In this document: positions 52,600 to 59,781 of the stretch, in pieces
Layout of the letters: each line of letters opens with the position of its first letter
How positions within the stretch are numbered: position 1 is the stretch's first letter
Assembly: GCA_007751255.1 (NCBI GenBank)
Contig: CP036296.1
Coordinates: forward strand, 2,790,001-2,854,000
Source: Engelhardtia mirabilis
Lineage (GTDB): Bacteria > Planctomycetota > UBA1135 > GCA-002686595
Length of the DNA: 64,000 nucleotides
Direction: 5' to 3'
The notes under the pieces: generated by a model
Seen by the model: the letters and a program-made list of their open reading frames with translations, nothing else
Told to the model about the DNA's origin: nothing
The model's database searches: none
Position numbers and translations under genes: made by a program

Positions 52600-54549
52600 A
52601 TGGCGACCGAGACCAACTCCGTGATCCGCGAGCTCCCTGAGGTCGTACGCAACCAGATCGCCGCGGGCGAAGTGGTCGAGCGCCCCGCGTCGGTGGTCAA
52701 GGAGCTGGTCGAGAACGCCCTCGACGCCGGCGCCCGGAACGTTCGGATCGACCTCGAAGAGGGCGGCGTGCGCCTGATCCGCGTCACCGACGATGGCTCG
52801 GGCATGGGGGCGACCGACCTGGCCCTGGCGCTCACGCCCCACGCGACCAGCAAGCTGCACGAGCTCGCCGACCTCGACCACATCGCTTCCCTGGGTTTCC
52901 GCGGTGAGGCCCTGGCCTCGATCGGCGCCGTGGCGCGGGTGCGGATCCTCAGTCGAACTGCGGACCTGTCGACGGGATTCGAGATCCGTGAGGAGGGCGG
53001 CAAGCGCAGTGAAGTTCACGAAGCCGGCGCGCCCCTGGGTACCTCGATCGAGGTGCGCGACCTGTTCTACAACACTCCCGCGCGACGTCGCTTCCTCAAG
53101 CGGACCCAGACCGAGCTCGGCCGCTGCCTCGACCTGATCCAACGCTTGGCCCTGGCCCACGTGGGCGTGGGCTTCGTCGCGACACACGACGGTAGGCGGC
53201 TCTACGACGTCGAGCCGGAGATGGACCTGCGCGACCGGGTCCGGCGCACCTTTGGCGCGGAGCTCGCGGACTCGCTGGTGCCGGTCGAGATCGTCGACGG
53301 GCCGATCCGACTCAGCGGCCTCGTCGCGCCGCCCCGCTTCGCTCGCCGGGACCAGTCGCGCCAGATGTGGTTCCTCAACGGGCGGCCCCTGCGCGACAAG
53401 GTGCTGACGAGGGTCGTCAAGGAGGGCTACCGGGGCTTCCTCGAGGAGGGGCGCCAACCGGCCGCGTTCCTGGCCCTCTCGATGCCCCCGGAGCGCGTCG
53501 ACGTGAACGTGCACCCGATGAAGACCGAGGTGCGCTTCCGCGACGAGCGCCCCCTGTTCGGCTTCTTGGTCAACGCCCTACGCGCCGCGGTGGCGGAGAC
53601 CGACATCGCGACTCCGGGCGAGAAGTTGTTGGGCTCCGCCGAGAAGCGCGGAGGCTGGACGCCCCCGACCGAGCATCCGGGCCAGCGTTGGCTACCGGCG
53701 TCGGGTGCGGTGGGTTGGTCCGGCGGTGGTTCTGGCGGTAGTTCTGGAAGCTCGAGCGGCGGATCTGGTGCCGGCGGACTGGCCCACCAACCCCCGCCCT
53801 TCCACCCTGGTGGACCGTCGTTCGAGCGCGGGGTTACACCTCAATCGCCGGATCGCTTGGAGGTCGTGGAGCTGCGGCCTCGCGAACAGGGAGCCGGTCC
53901 GGCTGTCTTGGGTCGCGCACCCCAGGCGGGGGGGCACGGGGCGAGTGGGTCGGACGGTTGGGCGCCGCGGGACGATTTCTCGGGGCCGTACTTGCAGGTG
54001 GCCAAGACTTACGTGGTGCGTGCGGTGCCGGAGGGCTTCGAGATCGTCGATCAGCATGCCTTGCACGAACGTCTGACCTACGAGGGTCTGCGCGAGGAGC
54101 TGCGACGCGGTTCGATCGCGGTTCAGCGGATGTTGGTGCCCGAAGTCGTCGAGTTAGGGGCGGACGAGGTCGCGCTGCTCGAGGAGCACTTGGAGGCCAT
54201 CGCGCGCTTGGGGATCGAGTTGAGCGTCTTCGGGCCGGATGCGATTGCGGTCCAGGGACTACCGGCCCGACTGCGCAATCCTGATGCCGCGGGGATCGTG
54301 CGTGACCTGCTCGCGATCATGGGTACGCGCGGGAAGCTACCCGAGGCGGAGGACGTGCTCGAGGAGGTGTTGCACCGCACCGCCTGCCGCTCGTCGGTGA
54401 TGGCCGGCGACGTGCTCGACCAGGGGCAGATGCGCGCCCTGCTCGAGCGGGCTGCGCAGCTCGAGACCGATCAGACCTGTCCACACGCCAGGCCGACACG
54501 GGTGCGGTTCACCATCGCCGACTTGGAACGGGCCTTCCACCGGCGGTAG
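52600..54549 (+). CDS. mutL: DNA mismatch repair protein MutL (endonuclease type)
   Basis: 649 residues. The GHKL ATPase has ENALDAGA (about 38), DDGSGMG (about 64) and SLGFRGEALASI (about 97). The C-terminal dimerisation domain carries DQHALHERLTYE (residue 484 on), an exact DQHA-X2-E-X4-E metal site, and CPHARPT near 627, so this MutL should nick DNA itself. The linker (about 360-475) is G/S-rich and then contains repeat R1 copy c at residues ~395-416. No mutS is in the window. Confidence 0.96.
   Translation: MATETNSVIRELPEVVRNQIAAGEVVERPASVVKELVENALDAGARNVRIDLEEGGVRLIRVTDDGSGMGATDLALALTPHATSKLHELADLDHIASLGFRGEALASIGAVARVRILSRTADLSTGFEIREEGGKRSEVHEAGAPLGTSIEVRDLFYNTPARRRFLKRTQTELGRCLDLIQRLALAHVGVGFVATHDGRRLYDVEPEMDLRDRVRRTFGAELADSLVPVEIVDGPIRLSGLVAPPRFARRDQSRQMWFLNGRPLRDKVLTRVVKEGYRGFLEEGRQPAAFLALSMPPERVDVNVHPMKTEVRFRDERPLFGFLVNALRAAVAETDIATPGEKLLGSAEKRGGWTPPTEHPGQRWLPASGAVGWSGGGSGGSSGSSSGGSGAGGLAHQPPPFHPGGPSFERGVTPQSPDRLEVVELRPREQGAGPAVLGRAPQAGGHGASGSDGWAPRDDFSGPYLQVAKTYVVRAVPEGFEIVDQHALHERLTYEGLREELRRGSIAVQRMLVPEVVELGADEVALLEEHLEAIARLGIELSVFGPDAIAVQGLPARLRNPDAAGIVRDLLAIMGTRGKLPEAEDVLEEVLHRTACRSSVMAGDVLDQGQMRALLERAAQLETDQTCPHARPTRVRFTIADLERAFHRR
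53782..53847 (+). repeat. Interspersed repeat R1, copy c, inside mutL
   Basis: gcccaccaacccccgccc at 53782, hairpin CCACC-CT-GGTGG, ggaccg, and ggttacacc at 53832, again 50 bp from the left end. It is translated in frame as AHQPPPFHPGGPSFERGVTPQS in the MutL linker, straight after a G/S-coding run. Confidence 0.8.
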
Positions 54550-54616
54550 CGCAGCATGGCGCGCAGCGCGCGGTCAGCACCCTCGCGCAGCACGCGACGA
54601 CATCGATCAGCTCGAC

Positions 54617-55768
54617 TCAGCGCCAAGGCGGCGGAATGAACTCGTGGCGCTCGAGGCCAGTGCTCAGGCGCGCATTGATCAGGTCGATCTCCTGGGCCGG
54701 CTGGTCGGAGTAGGCGCTGATCTCAGGCACGTGGGGCCAACGCTGGTAGACGTCCAGTCGCCACGGGACGTACAGCCCTGAATCGCGGCGAAACTCTCGC
54801 AGGCGGATGCAGTGCTCGACGACCTGCTCCGCGGGGTTGGCGGTGTCTGTGCCTCGAACTCCAGTGCCCGCTTCGTCCGTCTCGACGGCGCTCAGGACCA
54901 GCACCTCGGGCAGGTGGCTCTTGCGATCGATCCCGATCGCGACGCGGAACATCGGCTCTGCTTCCGCCTGCTCAGCGCTCGCGTCCGCCGGCGTTTGGGC
55001 GCCAGCCTCGGCTCCCGTCGGTCGGGAGGGGACCCGGCGCGGCGGCGTGCGGGGTGCCGGTTCGTCGTCGCCCTCGCGCCCGGGGGGCTCCGCCTGGAGC
55101 ACGTTGAAGTCCGGCGTGACGACCTCGACCCAGTCGAGGAAGCGCGGGTTGAGTCCACGCACGTCGGGCAGGTTCGCGGGCGGCTCGGTGAGTTCAATCA
55201 GGCTCGCCAGGCGCACGCGATGGGGTGCGCTGAGGGCCAGGTAGTTCTTCGCCAGGGCGAGGGTCTGCTGCAGCATCCGTTGGTCGGAGGCGTACTCGCG
55301 ACCGACCAGGCCCAGGAAGCTGCCGTCGCTCTCACGCAGCCAAGGACCGGCGGGGCCGATGCCGATGGCGCGCCTGGAGGGCAGCTCGAGGGCCAGGCAA
55401 TCGGGCCGCAGGTAGCGCGCCTCGATTTGCAGGTCGTTGGTCTGCAGACCCGCGCGCGCGCGCAGGTCGAAGTGGATCTGGAAGCCCTCGATCGGCGTCG
55501 AGCGTCGCGCCGGCTCGCGCAGGGCATCAACCATGGCGCTCCACAGGGCCTGGGCCTCGGGGGGGCTGCCGGCGGGCAGGGCGCCGGGAACCAACTCCTG
55601 GGCGCCGGCTTCGGCGGCGGGTGCCTTGGCTTCGGAGGGGCTCTCTTGGGGCGGCGACTGCCCGACCAGAGCCAGGGCACAGCAGACGGCGGCGATCGAC
55701 ATGGCAAGCGAGGTTACGCGCGCCGGGATGAGACTGCGAGGCCGGATCGCATGCCAAGTGCTTGCCAA
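54617..55768 (-). CDS. Secreted protein of unknown function
   Basis: 383 residues if the TTG at 55768 is used; this gives a signal peptide with arginines before the hydrophobic core (LAMSIAAVCCALALVGQ). An ATG at 55702 would start inside that core. A P/A/E-rich linker follows, then a beta-rich domain (IEGFQIHFDLRARAGLQTNDLQIEARYLRPDCLALEL) that faintly recalls LolA-like lipid-binding folds, and a second P/E-rich insert near 225-265. No family is recognised. Convergent with mutL. Confidence 0.65.
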   Translation of the reverse strand: MASTWHAIRPRSLIPARVTSLAMSIAAVCCALALVGQSPPQESPSEAKAPAAEAGAQELVPGALPAGSPPEAQALWSAMVDALREPARRSTPIEGFQIHFDLRARAGLQTNDLQIEARYLRPDCLALELPSRRAIGIGPAGPWLRESDGSFLGLVGREYASDQRMLQQTLALAKNYLALSAPHRVRLASLIELTEPPANLPDVRGLNPRFLDWVEVVTPDFNVLQAEPPGREGDDEPAPRTPPRRVPSRPTGAEAGAQTPADASAEQAEAEPMFRVAIGIDRKSHLPEVLVLSAVETDEAGTGVRGTDTANPAEQVVEHCIRLREFRRDSGLYVPWRLDVYQRWPHVPEISAYSDQPAQEIDLINARLSTGLERHEFIPPPWR

Positions 55769-56024
55769 GGACGAGCCCCTCTCGGTCCCGTGCGCTCGAG
55801 CCCAGCGTGCTCATTCGGCGTCTTGCGCCCACCTATCGCCTCCGCGCGGCGCACGGTCGCGCGAACCGTCCTCCTCGCCGGGTCGAGGCCCGCCCGCGCA
55901 GAGAAGTCCGCCAGCGGCCGCTGGCGAGCGGGTCCGATGCACCGGCAGCGGCGCCAGGTTGCCGCTGGGGGCTCGACCGGGACGCTCGACGCTATCCGAG
56001 GGCCGTGCGCGGATCTCGATCGCC

Positions 56025-56089
56025 GCCGGCACCAGACCGCCAGTTGGACGCGCCCGGCGTGGATCCTGGCGACCGATTGAAGCTAGTGT
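56025..56089 (+). promoter_or_regulatory. R2 promoter-like element, copy b (miaA, interrupted by MITE)
   Basis: GCCGGC at 56025, TTGGACG at 56044, GGATCC at 56061-56066, 17 bp, then TAGTGT at 56084, whose first bases are the junction with the MITE. Without the MITE, the box would read TAGCGT and lie 7 bp before the miaA ATG. The DNA between 55769 and 56024 shows no gene. Confidence 0.65.
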
Positions 56090-56249
56090 CCTGGATCCGA
56101 AATTCGGCGTCACTGGCCGGAGGTCCGATCGATGCTGGCTAGGCGCGCCGACGACGCGTATCCGCTGCGATACTCGGAGGAGGCGCTGGCGACGCCAGCG
56201 GCGATCGGAGCCCGGGAAGTGACGCCGAATTTCGGATCCAGGACACTAG
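56083..56249. mobile_element. MITE with perfect 31-bp terminal inverted repeats
   Basis: Bases 56083-56113 and 56219-56249 are exact reverse complements (31 of 31), beginning CTAGTGTCCTGGATCC. The 105-bp core is non-coding, with a small ctggcgacgccag hairpin. The ends fit a TA target duplication (IS630/Tc1-mariner style), or CTAG if four bases are duplicated. No transposase is in the window. Confidence 0.88.
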
Positions 56250-56259
56250 CGTGTGTGCG

Positions 56260-57210
56260 ATGAACGCAGCCGCTCACGACCTCCTCGACGGACTGCGCGT
56301 GGACGCGGTGGTGGGGCCTACCGCGGCCGGCAAGACCGCCCTCTCCCTCGAACTGGCCGAGCGACTGGGCGCCGAGATCGTCTCCTTGGATTCGATGCTG
56401 GTCTACCGAGGCCTGGACATCGGCACGGCCAAGCCCAGCGCGCTCGAGCGCGCACGCGTGCCTCACCACCTGATCGACCTGGTCGATCCGCCCGAGCGCT
56501 ACGACGTCCAGCGCTACCTGGACGACGTGGCGCAGGTAGTGGGGGATCTACGCCAGCGCGGCCGGCGTGCGTTCTTCGTCGGCGGGACCGGCTTCTACCT
56601 CAAGGCCCTCTGCCACGGCCTCTTCGACGTGCCGCGACCCGATCCGCAGTTGCGCGCGGCCCTCGCCGCGCGGGCCGAGACCGAAGGCGCCGCGACGCTC
56701 CACGGGGAGCTCGCGCGGTTGGATCCGCCCTCGGCGGCGCGCATCCATCCCAACGACACAAGGCGCGTGCAACGTGCCCTGGAGGTCATCGAGCAGACCG
56801 GCACTCCCCTCTCACAGCTCCAGCGCCAGTGGCGTGACGAGCAGGGGGCGCGATCGGACGGCCGGCCCCGCAGGTTGGTCGGGCTCCAGCCCGCCCCGGA
56901 GGTGCTCGAGCGTCGGATCGTCGACCGGACGCGGAAGATGCTTGCCGCCGGCTGGATCGAAGAGGTCCGCGCGATCCTGGCCTCAGGTGGGTTCGGCGAG
57001 ACGTCCGGTCAGGCCCTCGGCTACCCGCAGATCCAGGCCCACCTGCGCGGCGAGCTCGCGCGCGAGGACCTGGAGCCCGAGATTGCCGTGCGCACGCGCC
57101 AGTTCGCGCGGCGGCAACGCACCTGGTACCGCCACTTCGACGACATCGTGTGGTTGGATCCCGACGCCCCGCACGCCCTCGAGCGGGCCCTCGCGGTCAT
57201 CGAACCCTGA
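56260..57210 (+). CDS. miaA: tRNA dimethylallyltransferase
   Basis: 316 residues from the ATG at 56260 (a GTG at 56251 would add three). It transfers a dimethylallyl group to A37 of tRNAs that read UNN codons. The P-loop is GPTAAGKT (19-26), followed by IVSLDSMLVYRGLDIGTAKPS, VPHHLIDLVDPPERYDVQRYL, FVGGTGFYLKALCHG and the C-terminal ALGYPQI and TRQFARRQRTWYRHF motifs. TAGCGT lies 7 bp upstream, now bordered by the MITE. A hairpin terminator follows 56 bp after the stop. Confidence 0.96.
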   Translation: MNAAAHDLLDGLRVDAVVGPTAAGKTALSLELAERLGAEIVSLDSMLVYRGLDIGTAKPSALERARVPHHLIDLVDPPERYDVQRYLDDVAQVVGDLRQRGRRAFFVGGTGFYLKALCHGLFDVPRPDPQLRAALAARAETEGAATLHGELARLDPPSAARIHPNDTRRVQRALEVIEQTGTPLSQLQRQWRDEQGARSDGRPRRLVGLQPAPEVLERRIVDRTRKMLAAGWIEEVRAILASGGFGETSGQALGYPQIQAHLRGELAREDLEPEIAVRTRQFARRQRTWYRHFDDIVWLDPDAPHALERALAVIEP

Positions 57211-57266
57211 GCGCGGTCCCGGCGCGCCGACATCGGATCCCTCCGCGCACTGGCGCCGAACGGGCC

Positions 57267-57298
57267 GGAGCCGCGCGGCCTTCAGGCTGCGCGGCTCC
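57267..57298. terminator. Bidirectional hairpin terminator between miaA and the small lipoprotein gene
   Basis: A 14-bp stem (GGAGCCGCGCGGCC against GGCTGCGCGGCTCC, one mismatch) with a TTCA loop, followed by gtgcttctgtc. It lies between convergent genes. Confidence 0.75.
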
Positions 57299-57371
57299 GT
57301 GCTTCTGTCAGCGTCTGGCTCGTACCCCGATGCCGGGTATCCGACTCCCGGGGCTCCGACTCCGCAGTCTC

Positions 57372-57725
57372 TCAGTCGAAGACGCGACGGGGAGCGTCGG
57401 CGCTCTCGACCTCGAACTCGGACACCTTCGGCGGCTTGGGCGCCTTGTGGGTCTTGTACGTCGTGCTCCCCTGGAAGGGGTTCTCGGCGTTGTAGTTCAG
57501 GAAGTGGCGCCCCAGGGTGGTCCCGATCGAGCTGAGGTCCTTGCCGACGTGGTGGGCCAGGCTGCCGTCTTCGGGGCCGCGGTAACCGGTCAGCTGGTAG
57601 CTGATGCGGCCGGGCACCGACGCCAGGTTCCAGTGGTCTTCCTGGATCTCGTGGGTCGCGGTGCAGCCACTCAGGCCCGCGAGGGCGCCGGCGGCGGCGA
57701 TAGCGAGGACGGTCTTCGCGTTCAT
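57372..57725 (-). CDS. Small lipoprotein of unknown function
   Basis: 117 residues from the ATG at 57725. A short signal peptide ends LSGC with Cys21 as lipid anchor. The mature part contains WNLASVPGRISYQLTGYRGPEDGS and a K/P-rich stretch; no family is recognised. The frame is open to 57899, but that part is the R2 promoter region. Its transcript from R2 copy c would begin with a GCCCC/GGGGC hairpin. Confidence 0.75.
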   Translation of the reverse strand: MNAKTVLAIAAAGALAGLSGCTATHEIQEDHWNLASVPGRISYQLTGYRGPEDGSLAHHVGKDLSSIGTTLGRHFLNYNAENPFQGSTTYKTHKAPKPPKVSEFEVESADAPRRVFD

Positions 57726-57853
57726 CGGTAGTCGGGGGTGGGGAAACCGCCGGCGGGGATTGCGGCAGGTGGTCGATCGACGGACAACGTAGCTACACAC
57801 GCTCCGTCGACCGGTTACGCGGGGGAGCTGGGGAGCCCCGTCCGCGGGGCCAG

Positions 57854-57918
57854 AGTCTAGCCGCCATCCCTCACCAGGATCCACGCCCAGCACGCCCAAT
57901 TGGCGGCCTGGGGCCGGC
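57854..57918 (-). promoter_or_regulatory. R2 promoter-like element, copy c (small lipoprotein)
   Basis: Minus strand: GCCGGC at 57918, TTGGGCG at 57899, GGATCC at 57882-57877, 17-bp spacer, TAGACT at 57859-57854. The predicted leader to the ATG at 57725 is about 120 nt. Confidence 0.7.
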
Positions 57919-58005
57919 GCTTCTCGCCCGCCAATGGAACCTTGCCCGGGAACCCATCCTGAGCGGGGCTCGAACCCCGCCGGCCGGTGGGGCGGTCCGC
58001 AGGGC

Positions 58006-58067
58006 GCCGGCAGCGGACGAGTTGGACGCGCCGGATCCGGATCCTGGTGACCGATGGCGGCCGTGGT
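58006..58067 (+). promoter_or_regulatory. R2 element, copy d (nadD), without the -10 box
   Basis: GCCGGC at 58006, TTGGACG at 58022, GGATCC at 58039-58044 (preceded by a second GGATCC at 58033). The -10 position reads CGTGGT, so this copy is degenerate or serves another purpose. It lies divergently to copy c, 87 bp apart. Confidence 0.6.
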
Positions 58068-58092
58068 GCCCTGGGGGGTAGGGCCAGCGCGC

Positions 58093-58098
58093 TAACAT
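58093..58098 (+). promoter_or_regulatory. Predicted -10 box of nadD
   Basis: TAACAT, 8 bp before the GTG at 58107; no convincing -35 at the right distance. Confidence 0.4.
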
Positions 58099-58106
58099 CC
58101 CGCGCG

Positions 58107-58826
58107 GTGACGACCTGTAAACCTGACGACGGCCGTGGGGCCGAGGCCCTGGCGGCCTACGCCAGCCTCTCGAACCAGGCCCGCGCCGCCCGGCGTCTGG
58201 GCCTCTTCGGCGGGTCCTTTGATCCGGTCCACCAGGGGCACCTGGACGTGGGCAAGGCGGCCCGCGAGGCCCTCGGCCTGGACCACGTGGTGTTCGTCCC
58301 GGCGGCCCTCTCGCCCCACAAGACCGGCCTGCCGCCGGAGCCCGGGTCGGCGCGGGTTGAGCTCCTACGCCGGGCGCTGGGATCGGTCGAGACGGCCTCC
58401 TGGGCCTCGATCTGGACGGTCGAACTCCTGCGCCGGCCGCCGTCCTACACCGTCCTGACCCTCGACGACCTGGGCGCCGCCCGCCCCGGTGCTGGACAGC
58501 CATGGCTGATCCTGGGTGAGGACAACCTCGCCGGGCTGCCCTCCTGGCGACGGGTGGGGGAACTCCTGGAGCGGTCCCGGCCGATCGTGGTCCAGCGCAG
58601 CCCAGGCACCGATCTGGTTGCTGCGGTCGAGGCCCTGGAACTCGATCCGCAGGCCGTGTCCAGGCTGCTCGAGGGCATGGTACCCCTGGAGCTGCCCTCG
58701 CCCTACAGCTCGACCGCGGTGCGCGAGGCCTTGGAGCTCGGCCGCGACCCCGGTTCGGCCCTGCCCCCCGGGGTCTGGGATGCCATCGTCGAGCTGGGCC
58801 TGTATGGCCAGGCGCGGGGACGCTGA
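58107..58826 (+). CDS. nadD: Nicotinate-nucleotide adenylyltransferase
   Basis: 239 residues from the GTG at 58107. It adenylates nicotinate mononucleotide in NAD synthesis. The nucleotidyltransferase motif is GGSFDPVHQGH (35-45); VVFVPAALSPHK, LILGEDNLAGLPSWRRVGELL and the C-terminal PYSSTAVREAL complete the family pattern. The N-terminal ~30 residues are extra. The frame is open upstream into the R2 region, which I reject. The next gene starts 4 bp after the stop. Confidence 0.93.
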   Translation: MTTCKPDDGRGAEALAAYASLSNQARAARRLGLFGGSFDPVHQGHLDVGKAAREALGLDHVVFVPAALSPHKTGLPPEPGSARVELLRRALGSVETASWASIWTVELLRRPPSYTVLTLDDLGAARPGAGQPWLILGEDNLAGLPSWRRVGELLERSRPIVVQRSPGTDLVAAVEALELDPQAVSRLLEGMVPLELPSPYSSTAVREALELGRDPGSALPPGVWDAIVELGLYGQARGR

Positions 58827-58830
58827 CGCC

Positions 58831-59769
58831 GTGCTGATGTCGATCCTGCTCGTGGCTCTCCTGGGCGCCCTGGGAACGGCGCTTCTATCAGCCCTCGCTC
58901 CGCACCTCGGGTGGCTCGATCCGCGGCCGGGTTCGATCCCCATGGAGCGCAAGTCCCAGGTGATTCCGGCGGCGCCGGTAGGGGGGGTGGTCCTGGTCAC
59001 GATCGCCGCGCTGGGCCTGCCCACGGCCCTCGCGACAGAGCTCACGCTGCCCCCGCTCGGCGGACTGACCGGCCCGTCGCTGATCGCGGTGCTGGCGGCC
59101 TTCGTCCTGGGCTCCCTCGACGACTGGCTGCCGACCGGACTCTCGCCCTGGTCCAAGGTCTTCGGCCAGTTCGCGGCGAGCCTGCCACTGCTGGTCGACG
59201 GAGGGCCCTGGACGGTGGTCGTCGCCCTGGTGGCCATGAACGCGGTCAACACCTTCGACAACAGCGACGGCGCGGCGGCTTCGTTCGGCGCAGTCGCCCT
59301 GCTCTTGCCCGGCCCGGCCGCCGCTGGCGCGCTGCTCGGGTTCCTGCCTTGGAATCTGCGGCGCGGCGGCCCGGTTCTGCCCAAGGCCTACCTCGGCGAC
59401 GCGGGCAGCCACGCCGTGGGCATGCTGGTGGCCGTGCACCCCGCGGCGTGGCCGGCCCTGGCCCTGCCGGTCATGGACCTCCTGCGCGTGCTGCGGCTGC
59501 GACGCCTCGCCGGCCAAGCTCCTTGGGTGGGAGATCGGCGGCACCTGCCCCAGGCCCTGGAGCGCGCCGGGCTCGGCGGCCCCGCGCGCTGCGCACTGAT
59601 CGCGGCGATCGCCGCGCCGGCGGCCCTGGCGTCGGCCATCGTCGCCGACTCGTCCATGACCGACTCCGGCGCCGCCAACTCGTTCGCGGCGGTGGTGGGC
59701 GTCGTCCTCACGGGCGCGGCCTTCCTCGGCCTGTGCGCGCTGATCGCGCGCCGGACCGAGGAGGCCTGA
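58831..59769 (+). CDS. WecA/MraY-family polyprenyl-phosphate sugar-phosphate transferase
   Basis: 312 residues from the GTG at 58831 (ATG 58837 also possible). Multi-span membrane protein. Family landmarks: ERKSQVIPAAPVGGVVL (loop with the KXXXXPXXGG pattern), LGSLDDWLP (DD pair), MNAVNTFDNSDGAA and YLGDAGSHAVGML. It would start a glycan on undecaprenyl phosphate. It is shorter and more diverged than MraY, so a WecA-like role is more likely. Probably co-transcribed with nadD. Confidence 0.82.
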   Translation: MLMSILLVALLGALGTALLSALAPHLGWLDPRPGSIPMERKSQVIPAAPVGGVVLVTIAALGLPTALATELTLPPLGGLTGPSLIAVLAAFVLGSLDDWLPTGLSPWSKVFGQFAASLPLLVDGGPWTVVVALVAMNAVNTFDNSDGAAASFGAVALLLPGPAAAGALLGFLPWNLRRGGPVLPKAYLGDAGSHAVGMLVAVHPAAWPALALPVMDLLRVLRLRRLAGQAPWVGDRRHLPQALERAGLGGPARCALIAAIAAPAALASAIVADSSMTDSGAANSFAAVVGVVLTGAAFLGLCALIARRTEEA

Positions 59770-59781
59770 ACCCGCCTGGCG

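Noticed and set aside
56114..56218. Transposase remnant inside the MITE
   Set aside because: The 105-bp core has no reading frame of note.
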